Notes: generated by a model from the sequence alone, not told the origin. 18,375 nt of DNA from CAYVQZ01 sp964453435 (GCA_964453435.1 CAYVQZ010000074.1:1-18375), one strand, 5' to 3'. Counted from the stretch's first letter, positions 8,179 through 15,402 are shown. A program made the numbers and translations.

Positions 8179-9303
8179 ATGACGATCAAAACAACGGAAC
8201 CTCTTGAAAAACGAGTCTACCTCGAAACGCTTCGTAAGGCCATGCACAACTATGATGAAATGGTGGCCGAACTCTCAACCCTGAGACTGCTCAATGACGC
8301 CATCCAAGGCGACCTGGGTTTTAACGAAATATGTTGCAAACTTGTCCATTTTGTTACCGAAACGATGAGCGTGGAAAAGGCCTCGGTGATGGTGCTGGAT
8401 CAGGAGAAAAAAGTGCTGAAGCTGCGGGTCGCCAAGAGCTTCTATCAGGAAAAACCTGCGGTTTACTTCGAGAAACCGTGGTCGGGAAAAGCGTTCAAGC
8501 TGGGCGAAGGCATAGCCGGCTATGTGGCAAAGCATCGGAAAAGCATATTAATTAACGATACCCATCGCGATGCGAGGTTCGTCAGGTTCCGCGGCCAAAA
8601 GGTGAATGTGCGCTCCATCCTCAGTCTCCCATTGGCTCACGGTGACCGAGTGCATGGAGCGCTCAACCTGAGCAATTCCGAACCCGGCGCATTCGATGGG
8701 AGAAAGGAGCACGCGTTAAACCTCATAGCATCAGCCGCCTCGGTTGCGCTCGACCATGCGCGCCTGAGCAACGAATCGAAACGGTTGAACGACATGCTCT
8801 CGGCCAGGGACAAGGAACTTGACGCCGTGGTCAGCCTCTCCGAATCCTTGCGTTCAAACACTGATCTCGACTCCGTTCTCGGGACATTCCTCCGGAACAT
8901 TCTGGATGCGTTCGAAGCGGACACCGCGGCGGTGTTCCTGAGAAAGGGTCAAACCGGCAGCATGGAATTAAGAAGATACGGAACCCGCGGCAAGAACAGA
9001 AAGCTGGAACCGCTCCTGAATTCATTAATGCGCCGACTCGTCGAGGAGACAGCCGGTCCCCGCTGCCCGGTTTCGTTTCGTTTCTCTTTTCAAGAAGCGA
9101 GCGGAAGAAGCAAAAGCCGGCCGTGGTCGGACGCCTGCATTGGGGTTCCACTGGTTTTCGGCCGGAACCATCTCGGCATATTCGTGCTCCTCAGTCGGAG
9201 CGAAAAACCCCTTGAGGGAATCAACACCACACTCCTCGTTTCCTTATGCAACCAACTGGCCGTGGCAGTGCAAGCCGGGTCTCTTATCCTCCCCCTTTCA
9301 TAA
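8179..9303 (+). CDS. Tandem GAF domain protein without an output domain
   Basis: The protein has 374 residues. A helical N-terminal segment (1-45) leads into a first GAF domain (about 45-195) with the typical GEGIAGYVAKHRKSILINDT and SILSLPL features. A helical linker (about 195-220) carries a second, more divergent GAF domain (about 220-370) ending LVSLCNQLAVAVQAG. No kinase, cyclase, EAL or DNA-binding domain follows, so any signal must pass to a partner protein, perhaps the HDOD protein encoded 17 bp upstream. The ligand cannot be predicted. The last codons and the stop lie in a pyrimidine-rich stretch that resembles the start of repeat family A (compare 14980-15010), so the C-terminus may have been set by a repeat insertion. 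Confidence 0.85.
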   Translation: MTIKTTEPLEKRVYLETLRKAMHNYDEMVAELSTLRLLNDAIQGDLGFNEICCKLVHFVTETMSVEKASVMVLDQEKKVLKLRVAKSFYQEKPAVYFEKPWSGKAFKLGEGIAGYVAKHRKSILINDTHRDARFVRFRGQKVNVRSILSLPLAHGDRVHGALNLSNSEPGAFDGRKEHALNLIASAASVALDHARLSNESKRLNDMLSARDKELDAVVSLSESLRSNTDLDSVLGTFLRNILDAFEADTAAVFLRKGQTGSMELRRYGTRGKNRKLEPLLNSLMRRLVEETAGPRCPVSFRFSFQEASGRSKSRPWSDACIGVPLVFGRNHLGIFVLLSRSEKPLEGINTTLLVSLCNQLAVAVQAGSLILPLS

Positions 9304-9401
9304 ACGGGAAAGGGAATCCGTCGCACCATTGCCCGGCAATCGAGACTGTAAGCCTCCCTCACGATTGCCAAGTGAAGGTGACTGTCCCAAGAATTACGGA
9401 C
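9288..9401. repeat. Dispersed repeat, family A, copy 1
   Basis: The segment begins with CCCCCTTTCA and a hairpin (CCCTTTC 9293-9299 with GAAAGGG 9308-9314). It includes the inverted repeat ATTGCCCGGCAAT (9328-9340) and ends with ATTGCCAAGTGAAGG followed by TGACTGTCCC. The last part recurs, inverted and nearly identical, at about 17840-17866. The first part recurs at about 14980-15010. The GACTGTCCC core recalls sequences that accompany REP-type transposases (RAYTs) in many genomes; that link is from memory and no such transposase is in the window. Confidence 0.6.
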
Positions 9402-9677
9402 GCGAAGCCTCATAGATTCGGGACCGTTCCCTGGCCGAACGACCACGTATCGAATTATCGGACGGACTTACTGCCCCCAAAGCTTGTTGTTCGGCAAGAT
9501 GCGCAATCGTGAGACAAACTCGCTGTCCCTGACGCGAAATTTAGTTGCGACTCCGCCGCGCTATGTTTTCTATGTTTTTGTCTATAGCAGGCGCGCACAC
9601 CCGATGACACTATGGGACCAGTATTCGCCGCGTTATCAGCAAACGAAATCACGAATCAAAAAAAAGGAGACAAGACC
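9402..9677. other. Intergenic leader of the haloperoxidase-type gene
   Basis: No gene is supported here. A longer open frame would extend the downstream gene to 9612, but the signal peptide and ribosome binding site place the start at 9678. I see no convincing promoter. A promoter must lie here or further upstream, because the repeat at 9288-9401 separates this gene from the GAF gene. Confidence 0.5.
9664..9669 (+). promoter_or_regulatory. Ribosome binding site that fixes the start at 9678
   Basis: AAGGAG is 8 bp upstream of the ATG at 9678. The upstream candidate start at 9612 has no such site and would put 22 polar residues in front of a signal peptide. Confidence 0.8.
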
Positions 9678-10955
9678 ATGCGTAAAATTTCCGCCACCTT
9701 TTGTGCAGCGGCATTTGCCGCCGTTATGCTTCTTGCCCTCTTGCCGCCGCATATGGTTCGAGCAGACCAGGTTCTGGATTGGAACAACACGGCCATCGAA
9801 GCGATAAAGACCGCCAAGTACACCTCCGGTAAGGCCTCGCGCGCTCTGGCGATGACGCATATCGCCATGTACGACGCCCTGAACTCAATCGAGCAATCGC
9901 ACAGCCCGTTCTACGTTTGGGTATGCGCTTTACCCGAAAGCTCTGTGGAAGCGGCGGTCGTTGTGGCTGCCCATGATGTGCTGGTCAGTCTTTTTCCGGA
10001 ACAATCCGCCGTATTGGATGAGGCCCTCGCGGATTCGCTTGCCGCCATACCGGAAGGAGAATCCAAGACCATGGGAATGGAAATCGGTCAAATAGTGGCC
10101 GAGGGCGTTGCGCTCTTGCGAAGCAGAGACCACTCGGATGACACGGTTCCCTATACCCCGGGAACGGAGCCGGGGCAGTGGCGTCCCACTCCACCCAACT
10201 ATGCGCCCGCGATGTTTCCTCACTGGGCCTATGTCACCCCGTTTGCCCTCGAGAGCGGCTCGCAGTTCAGGAAATCAAGCCCCCCCTCTCTCATGAGCGC
10301 GAAGTACACCATCGCTGTGAATCAGGTTCGGAGCATCGGCGAGAAAAACAGTGTGACCCGCACGCCGGAACAGACAATGATAGCGAACTTTTGGGCGGAT
10401 ATGCCGGGCACCGAGACCACCGCCGGCCGCTGGAATCTGGTCGCGCAGGAAGCCGCCATGTCCTTTGGAAATTCATTATCCGAAAATGTCCGTCTGTTCG
10501 CACTGCTGAACGCTTCGCTCGCGGATGCGGGCATTGTCGCATGGGACGCCAAATTCTTTTTCAATTTCTGGCGGCCCGTCACCGCCATTCGAGAGGCTGA
10601 CACCGACGGCAACCCGTTCACCCCGGCGGACCCCGATTGGGAGCCTCTGTTGATGACGCCGGCCTTTCCCGAATATGTCTCCGCGCACAGCACGTTCAGC
10701 GCGGCCGGGGCGACGATGCTCGCGTTATTCTTCGGAACCGACGAGGTCAGCTTCTCAATCATGCCGTTCATGATGGACGGGATGATGGCGATGGACCCCC
10801 GAACATACGCAAGCTTTTCCGAGGCCGCCCAGGAAGCGGGCGTGAGCCGCATATACGGCGGCATTCATTACGGGTTCAGCAATATTGACGGACTCAAGGC
10901 GGGCAGGGCCATAAGTTCCTATGTATGGCAGAATTTCATGCTGCCGCTCGATTGA
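9678..10955 (+). CDS. Secreted vanadium-dependent haloperoxidase / PAP2-type phosphatase-like protein
   Basis: The protein has 425 residues with a signal peptide (about 1-29, ending PPHMVRA). It belongs to the group joining vanadium haloperoxidases and type 2 acid phosphatases. All residues expected to bind vanadate or phosphate can be placed: K292 and R299 in KFFFNFWRPV (spacing 7, as in the fungal chloroperoxidase K353/R360), the acid-base histidine H337 in SAHSTFS, and R391 and H397 in SRIYGGIHYG (spacing 6, as in R490/H496). The usual SGH is SAH here. The fold is all-alpha, and an unusual Met-rich loop (about 361-373, IMPFMMDGMMAM) sits between the histidine motifs. It should act in the periplasm or outside the cell. 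Sequence alone does not separate halide oxidation from phosphatase activity. It appears to be a single-gene unit and converges with the reductase gene. Confidence 0.87.
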   Translation: MRKISATFCAAAFAAVMLLALLPPHMVRADQVLDWNNTAIEAIKTAKYTSGKASRALAMTHIAMYDALNSIEQSHSPFYVWVCALPESSVEAAVVVAAHDVLVSLFPEQSAVLDEALADSLAAIPEGESKTMGMEIGQIVAEGVALLRSRDHSDDTVPYTPGTEPGQWRPTPPNYAPAMFPHWAYVTPFALESGSQFRKSSPPSLMSAKYTIAVNQVRSIGEKNSVTRTPEQTMIANFWADMPGTETTAGRWNLVAQEAAMSFGNSLSENVRLFALLNASLADAGIVAWDAKFFFNFWRPVTAIREADTDGNPFTPADPDWEPLLMTPAFPEYVSAHSTFSAAGATMLALFFGTDEVSFSIMPFMMDGMMAMDPRTYASFSEAAQEAGVSRIYGGIHYGFSNIDGLKAGRAISSYVWQNFMLPLD

Positions 10956-11636
10956 AATCCGGAGCGGCCAGAGCGGGCCGGGAGAGAACTCATGCTCCAA
11001 TTTTTGTTCCTGATTTTCCAGTCTCTCGGGAAAGCCCTTTTTTCTCTCCCGACTCGGCCGCTTCACTTATCTCATGGATGTGCGCCGGGGCTGTCATGCG
11101 GTCGGTGAATGACCTTTTGGGAAGGGGGTGTTCTTAAGTTGGCGCTGAGGGGCCTGTGCGTTGCACGCAGACAAGCGCAATCTGCGGTCAACAACACGCT
11201 TCTTTTTGTCACAAACGACACAAAGAACACGGAGAAAAAGCAAAGCAAGTATCCCTTCAATTCGTGAAAATCCGTGCGCATCCGTTTAAGACCATTGATA
11301 TTGAGCACGGATGAACGCCTGTCTGCGCGCGCCGCACAGACGGGCAGATGAACACGGTTTATCTTTCTCTGCGTTCTTGGCGGCTTTGCGCGAGTCGCGA
11401 TGCCCTTGTGCATTCATTCCATGTAATTGGCGGTCTAATTGCTCGCCGGAACAGGCAGGCGCCAGTTCATTCGCACATCCTATGCTCTCTTCGCCGCCGC
11501 GCCTTTCATGAGTGAGTCTTTGTCTTTCTCAAGGGTGACGGATGTGACGCAGGGACCCGTTTTTCGGTATAAAGGAAGGGGAAAGAACTTATTTTGGAAG
11601 CACGGGAGCGCCTTTGCTTTCGGAGTCGGCCCGGCA
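10956..11636. other. Repeat-rich spacer between convergent genes
   Basis: About 680 bp lie between the 3' ends of the haloperoxidase-type gene and the flavocytochrome. Family B repeats fill 11150-11400. Near 11029-11040 a small GGGAAAGCCC hairpin is followed by TTTTTT and could be a weak terminator for the plus-strand gene. A 339-codon open frame starting at 11439 is antisense to the flavocytochrome and is not considered real. I see no gene here. Confidence 0.55.
11150..11400. repeat. Dispersed repeat, family B, two hairpin units
   Basis: Unit 1 (11152-11176) is a hairpin: GCCTGTGCGT, TGC loop, ACGC, AG bulge, ACAAGC. Unit 2 (11317-11345) is a GCC-GTCTG / CAGAC-GGGC hairpin flanked by GATGAACGC and GCAGATGAACACGG. 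Between them are degenerate ACAAAGAACACGGAG and GAAAATCCGTGCGCATCCG tracts. The 17-base core GCCTGTGCGTTGCACGC is identical to the copy at 15154-15170. The minus strand reads ADRRSS in one frame, a peptide shared with the copies at 13690 and 15154. Confidence 0.7.
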
Positions 11637-12938
11637 TCAAAGGGCGAATCGTTCCGAGCGCACCCCGGAGGATGGTACACCGAGGCCGATGACATCTGCG
11701 ATGACGCTCGACATCATGGGTGGCGGCCCACAAACGTAAAACGTCTTGTCTCTGGCGTCGCCCTCGAGTTGTCGTTCAATGAAAGCCGCATCAACGTAGC
11801 CGCGTTCCCCGGACCAGGATTCCTCTCCCTTGCTGAGAATATGGACCACTTTAAGGTTCGGAGCGGAACTTCGGGAGATTTCATCGAGTTCTTCTTTGAA
11901 GGCGATATCCTTCTCCGAGTTGTTGGCGTACAGCAGGACCACGCTGAGATTTGCGTTCGTGTCACGCATGTGACGAAGCATGCTCATGAACGGAGTTATC
12001 CCTATCCCACCGGCGACGAACACGAGGTCTCTCTCGTGGGGATGGAGGCTGTAAGAAAATCGGCCGAAAGGAGCCTGAACAGCAATCGGGTCGCCTGCCT
12101 GTATCCGGCCAATGAGGGATGTAAAATCTCCCGATTCCTTGATGGTCGATTCGTGCCAGCCCTCCTTTGCCGGGCTGGAAGCGATGGTAAATGGATGCTC
12201 CTCATTCGGAAGGCGGGGACTCATGAAAGTAAGGAATTGAAATTGACCGGGCCGGAAGCCGAATCTGTGTTCAGCTTCGGGCGGCTTCAATCGAAGAGTC
12301 CAGACATTCTGTGTTTCCTTCCGTATCTCCTCAACCCGATAGGGACTCTTTCGTCTTCGCATTGGCCCTGTGAACTTGTGACGGATGTAGAACATCAATC
12401 CGAGAAGGAGAAGCAGGGTCCAGATGCCATTGACAACAGGAATGTCGCGCCCCATTAAAAAGGAACCGTGAAAGAAGACGATAAAAATTGTCACCATTGC
12501 CAGAACGTTGTGCAGGCGCCGCCACCTCTCATAGTTCAGTCGTAACTGTTCGTAAAGTAGGGCGGTAACAACAAGGATGACGGCGAGGATTGACGAGACA
12601 GCCGGAATCATAATTCGCCCTATACCGGAGCGGTCGCCTGCTTCAAAGGCGAAAAGAGAGAAGGCTGTCAGAAGAACGACACCGGCAGCCATACCAATCA
12701 GCTTGTGAAAGAGATAGACGCTGTCAAGGCCGAAGAGGCGGTCGAGAATATGCAGGCGGGCGGCAAGCACCGGCTGAAGAGCAAACAGGGGAAACGCTGC
12801 CTGCATACAAAGCAAAGCGATCGTATCGATGCTGGCAATGTCTGTGTCAGCACGATAGCTTAGAAACAGGATCAGCGGCAGCGAAACCACGACACTGTAG
12901 AGGACCAGCGCTGCCCCCAGTGATGCTATTCTTTGCAT
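11637..12938 (-). CDS. Ferric-reductase-type membrane flavocytochrome (heme b, FAD, NAD(P)H)
   Basis: The protein has 433 residues. Residues about 5-190 form six membrane helices of the ferric reductase type. Histidines H63/H78 and H143/H157 are separated by 14 and 13 residues and could ligate two b hemes. A ferredoxin-reductase module follows: FAD motif HPFTIASSP (248-256) after RPGQFQFL (229-236), NAD(P)H-binding GGIGITPF (310-317) and YVCGPPPMM (401-409), ending SERFAL. It should move electrons from cytoplasmic NAD(P)H through FAD and heme across the membrane to an external acceptor; ferric iron, oxygen or a redox protein are possibilities. The start ATG has GGCAGGAC just upstream and lies 21 bp after the stop of the small membrane gene, so the two are probably one operon. 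The acceptor cannot be read from the sequence. Confidence 0.9.
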   Translation of the reverse strand: MQRIASLGAALVLYSVVVSLPLILFLSYRADTDIASIDTIALLCMQAAFPLFALQPVLAARLHILDRLFGLDSVYLFHKLIGMAAGVVLLTAFSLFAFEAGDRSGIGRIMIPAVSSILAVILVVTALLYEQLRLNYERWRRLHNVLAMVTIFIVFFHGSFLMGRDIPVVNGIWTLLLLLGLMFYIRHKFTGPMRRRKSPYRVEEIRKETQNVWTLRLKPPEAEHRFGFRPGQFQFLTFMSPRLPNEEHPFTIASSPAKEGWHESTIKESGDFTSLIGRIQAGDPIAVQAPFGRFSYSLHPHERDLVFVAGGIGITPFMSMLRHMRDTNANLSVVLLYANNSEKDIAFKEELDEISRSSAPNLKVVHILSKGEESWSGERGYVDAAFIERQLEGDARDKTFYVCGPPPMMSSVIADVIGLGVPSSGVRSERFAL

Positions 12939-12959
12939 GTCCTGCCATAGTGGCCGTGT

Positions 12960-13301
12960 TTATCGAAACATGTAGACGAGAAGCAGCAAGAACGCTGTGG
13001 CTGCCACGCCGCCGTGAATAAATATGAGAGGCGCCGAAAGAGGCCGCGCGCGGAGATGCGTCACAAAGAGCACCAACCCGCCGAGGGCGGCGATAATGAA
13101 TAGAACCAAAGCAACTAGAACGAGTCCGCCGAGTTGTGCCTGCAGTATCGCGATGATAAGCAGCACCAGTCCCGCAGCGGCAACCACCCCGTGAATGACT
13201 GCGAGGGGAATCGGCGCCTGCTTCTTTTGAATATGCATTACTGCAAGGAACGTTCCTCCGAGCGCGTTCAACGCAAATAGTATCGCAGCTATCGGTAACA
13301 T
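12960..13301 (-). CDS. Small four-helix membrane protein with a two-fold histidine repeat
   Basis: The protein has 113 residues, nearly all hydrophobic, with about four membrane helices. It is an internal duplication: LGGTFLAVMHIQKKQAPIP (14-32) with IHGVVAAAGLVLLI matches LGGLVLFVTHLRARPLSAP (73-91) with IHGGVAATAFLLLL. Each half has two histidines 14 residues apart (H23/H37 and H82/H96) flanking a short basic loop, so four histidines could face one side of the membrane. That arrangement could bind heme or metal, but this is inference. A ribosome binding site (AGAAGG) lies before the ATG. The gene is directly upstream of the flavocytochrome and likely co-transcribed, so it may be an electron-transfer or assembly partner. 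I do not recognise the family with certainty. Confidence 0.8.
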   Translation of the reverse strand: MLPIAAILFALNALGGTFLAVMHIQKKQAPIPLAVIHGVVAAAGLVLLIIAILQAQLGGLVLVALVLFIIAALGGLVLFVTHLRARPLSAPLIFIHGGVAATAFLLLLVYMFR

Positions 13302-13589
13302 TTTGACCTTCTTTCCTGTCTATTCCTCACTTTGCTCCATTTCCCCTTTTATTCTGCTCCGGCGCCGCCATTCAAATCTGTCACTCAGTTCTGGTTGTGT
13401 CAAGGGAAGAAGTTCTGGAGACCTGCATGAACTCGAAGAGCATTGGGGTGTTCCCTTATTACAAAAGGAGCGATGGAAAGAGAAGGGTCGCCCGTTAGAG
13501 GCGCCCAATGCGCAAGGACGATGAGTGACGAACGGAGGACAAAGTCAGCAAAACATCTTTTGCGTTGTTGAAGAACCGCCCACCGACGA

Positions 13590-13730
13590 ATGATGTTGTC
13601 TTACCACGGAGAGGCAAAGAAAAGATTTCTTTCGTCGGTGTAATCCACGGAAAATCCGTTCGAGAACATGGTATCAACCGCAGATGAAAGCCTGTCTGCG
13701 TGCGATGCGCAAGCAGGCCGTTGAACACGG
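13590..13730. repeat. Dispersed repeat, family B
   Basis: The segment contains CCACGGAGAGGCAAAG, AATCCACGGAAAATCCG and CCGCAGATGAAAG, followed by the hairpin GCCTG (13690-13694) with CAGGC (13714-13718), with inner GCG/CGC pairing, and then TTGAACACGG. It is a diverged relative of the copies at 11150-11400 and 15150-15260. The minus strand reads ASHADRLSSAV across the hairpin. Confidence 0.65.
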
Positions 13731-13734
13731 ACCG

Positions 13735-13805
13735 GGAAATTCCGGGGACACGGAATCACGCGGAGCGTGACCTTCGGCCTGGGAATCCATGTCCCCGAAA
13801 TTTCC
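13735..13805. repeat. Imperfect palindromic element, family A-like
   Basis: Arms GGAAATTCCGGGGACA (13735-13750) and TGTCCCCGAAATTTCC (13790-13805) pair at 15 of 16 positions. The 39-base interior holds a further hairpin, CACGC-GGA-GCGTG (13757-13769). The GGGGACA/TGTCCCC arms relate it to family A. The size and symmetry suggest a non-autonomous REP- or MITE-like element. Confidence 0.7.
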
Positions 13806-14007
13806 AATGTGATGAAATACGTGAGCGGAATTATAAACCAGTGCACTTAGAATGACAGCTCAGGGCGCTCATGATGACAAAGAAGATGGAATGACATGAG
13901 GGTTCGCGGCCGAGATGTGCGAGGACGAAGGATAAAGTGTGAAGGGTGACGTTGGCCAGAGGGGCCTTGTCCATTTTGGGACTTTCGCTCAAGAAACTTC
14001 CGGATAC

Positions 14008-14727
14008 TTATGTCGTCTCAGAGGTTTCTTTCTTTGGAGAACTCTCCAGCAGCGCGGTAACCTCACCTTTTTGCTCAAGCGCCGAATCCGTAAAACTTAT
14101 TTGCAACTGTTCCACTCCAAGACCTTTCGCCAATCCTTCCAGAGTGCGCCGGGCCGAGTTTTGAATCTCGGAGAGCATTTTTTGCACGTAATCCCTGGCC
14201 AAGAGATTCACTTCGGATTTGGCTGCTTCAATAAGTTTGTTCTTGTCTTCCGTCCCGAATTTGGTTCCGACGGCTTCGCTGAGCAAGCCGGGCAAAAGCC
14301 AGTCCATAAATTTGTCAGCTTGCTCATCGTAGATTTCTATTCCCCTGAGAGAAGTCGTGTAGAAGCACTTCGGCATCTTTAGCCAATACCTTCCATTGCT
14401 CTCCTTCTTGAATACGAGATCGGGGCTTCTGAGGTCATATCGGAAATCGACGTCATACGTTACGATTATCGCCATCTTCTTTGTGGAAAGGAGCCATCTG
14501 AAGTATCTTTCGCCCATCTGGCCAAACGAATGGCTGGATTTCCGAACGATCTCTTTCGTCAGAATCTTATAAACCACAAGTTCGCCGACGGAACGAAACT
14601 TTTCGATAGAGACATCTATATCCGTATCTTTTCGCCCCGCCTGTCTCGATCTCCAAAAACGGAACACGGCGTAGCCGGCAAAACCCAGACAGAATCCAAA
14701 CACTAATGAGATGAGTATTGGCGACAT
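14008..14727 (-). CDS. Membrane-anchored DUF4230-like protein
   Basis: The protein has 239 residues. One N-terminal membrane helix (about 4-24, ISLVFGFCLGFAGYAVF) is followed by basic residues, giving a single-pass anchor. Residues about 45-205 resemble DUF4230: VGELVVYKILTKEIV, then a beta-rich part including TYDVDFRYDLRSPD and WLKMPKC, then a helical segment (AAKSEVNLLARDYVQKML) ending LGVEQLQISF. The remaining tail is polar (SSPKKETSETT). The function of the family is unknown to me. The gene looks more AT-rich than its neighbours by eye. It is flanked by repeat-laden spacers on both sides, which would fit independent acquisition but does not prove it. AGGGA lies before the ATG. No operon partner is seen. 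Confidence 0.7.
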   Translation of the reverse strand: MSPILISLVFGFCLGFAGYAVFRFWRSRQAGRKDTDIDVSIEKFRSVGELVVYKILTKEIVRKSSHSFGQMGERYFRWLLSTKKMAIIVTYDVDFRYDLRSPDLVFKKESNGRYWLKMPKCFYTTSLRGIEIYDEQADKFMDWLLPGLLSEAVGTKFGTEDKNKLIEAAKSEVNLLARDYVQKMLSEIQNSARRTLEGLAKGLGVEQLQISFTDSALEQKGEVTALLESSPKKETSETT

Positions 14728-14979
14728 GCTTTGCTTCCCTGACTCCGTTATCGGACTTGAACTCTTGTTTTCCGCAGGCGGCTCGCTCCGAGAGGTTTCG
14801 ACTATGACTATATTCTACGCAATATCGGGTGGTCAATTTCGGATCGGGCAGTGGAAACCTGTCTGCGGGAAACCGCGTTCTTTTGCGTATTCTCCCGGGA
14901 TTTTCGCGTATGGTAATGTGATTCTATTTTAGAAAGTCAAAGACGTCAAGCGAGCCACCCGCCGCTGCGCCCACCCCCA

Positions 14980-15060
14980 TTCTCCCCCCTTTCAGAAAAT
15001 GTGGGAAAGGAGACTGTCCCGTGATTCATGGCGAAGGGTGTTTGCTTCGGGGACAGTCGG
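14980..15060. repeat. Dispersed repeat, family A, copy with inverted cores
   Basis: CCCCCCTTTCAGAAAATGTG is followed by GGGAAAGG, then GACTGTCCC (15012-15020), and after 29 bases its exact inverse GGGACAGTC (15050-15058), preceded by GCTTCG. The left part resembles the 3' end of the GAF gene at 9288-9314. GCTTCGGGGACAGTC is identical to the copy at about 17836-17850. Confidence 0.65.
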
Positions 15061-15129
15061 GATTCTATCCCGCGGATTGCGCGGGATTTCGCTGCGCTCA
15101 ACGAAGGTCGGTCGTGGTCCAATCAGATT

Positions 15130-15265
15130 TCTTCAATCCGCGCGTATCAGCCTGCCTGTGCGTTGCACGCGGACAGGCGTTCATCTGCGGTTCCAACTCC
15201 TCCTTGTCTTTCTTTGCGTTCTTTGCGCTTTTGCGGTTCAAGCGTCTTTCATCCGCGACCATCTG
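15130..15265. repeat. Dispersed repeat, family B
   Basis: The hairpin GCCTGTGCGT-TGC-ACGC, GG bulge, ACAGGC (15154-15178) has a 10 bp stem and is the best preserved unit of the family. It is followed by GTTCATCTGCGGTTCC, then CTTTCTTTGCGTTCTTTGCG and CTTTCATCCGCGACCATCTG. The segment 15276-15295 (CCTGAGCCTGCGGACGG) may be a fragment of another repeat. Confidence 0.7.
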
Positions 15266-15402
15266 TGTGAACTTGTCCTGAGCCTGCGGACGGAACCGCG
15301 GTTGCCGCCAATTTTCGTTTCTCTGTTTTGCGACCCCTGATATGTGGAATTTGCGGGAGTCGTGTTCCCGGTGGTGGCGCCGAAAACAAATAATCGGGGC
15401 AG

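Larger units (their letters stand above)
13302..14007. other. Repeat-containing spacer upstream of the membrane protein operon
   Basis: About 700 bp lie between two minus-strand genes. The part next to 13301 should contain the promoter of the membrane protein/flavocytochrome operon, but I cannot identify it. Positions 13590-13805 are occupied by family B and family A-like repeats. The rest (13806-14007) shows no gene. GGCC-N5-GGCC around 13971-13983 is a possible weak hairpin after the DUF4230-like gene, without a T-tract. Confidence 0.5.
14728..15402. other. Repeat-rich divergent spacer between the DUF4230-like gene and EF-P
   Basis: No gene is supported. A partial family B fragment (CCTGTCTGCG) with a GCGG-GAAA-CCGC hairpin lies at 14859-14876. 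Family A lies at about 14980-15060 and family B at about 15150-15265. Small open frames here come from the repeats (for example the HADRRSS peptide). The promoter of the minus-strand gene should lie close to 14728-14850 but is not evident. Confidence 0.5.

Noticed and set aside
9612..9677. N-terminal extension of the haloperoxidase-type gene
   Set aside because: The AAGGAG site and the signal peptide place the start at 9678.
11150..11400. Possible CRISPR array from the recurring hairpins
   Set aside because: Units are degenerate, irregularly spaced and spread over 4 kb; there are no uniform repeats or spacers and no cas genes.
11439..12458. 339-codon open frame on the plus strand
   Set aside because: It is antisense to the flavocytochrome, whose FAD and NAD(P)H motifs are unmistakable, and its own translation shows no domain.
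13363..13376. Weak GG-N10-GC match on the minus strand upstream of the small membrane protein
   Set aside because: Only the dinucleotides and TGGC match; the sequence is GC-rich and such matches are expected by chance.
14999..15340. Several 80-113 codon open frames in the spacer before EF-P
   Set aside because: They translate family A and B repeats, including the recurring HADRRSS peptide, and lack ribosome binding sites.
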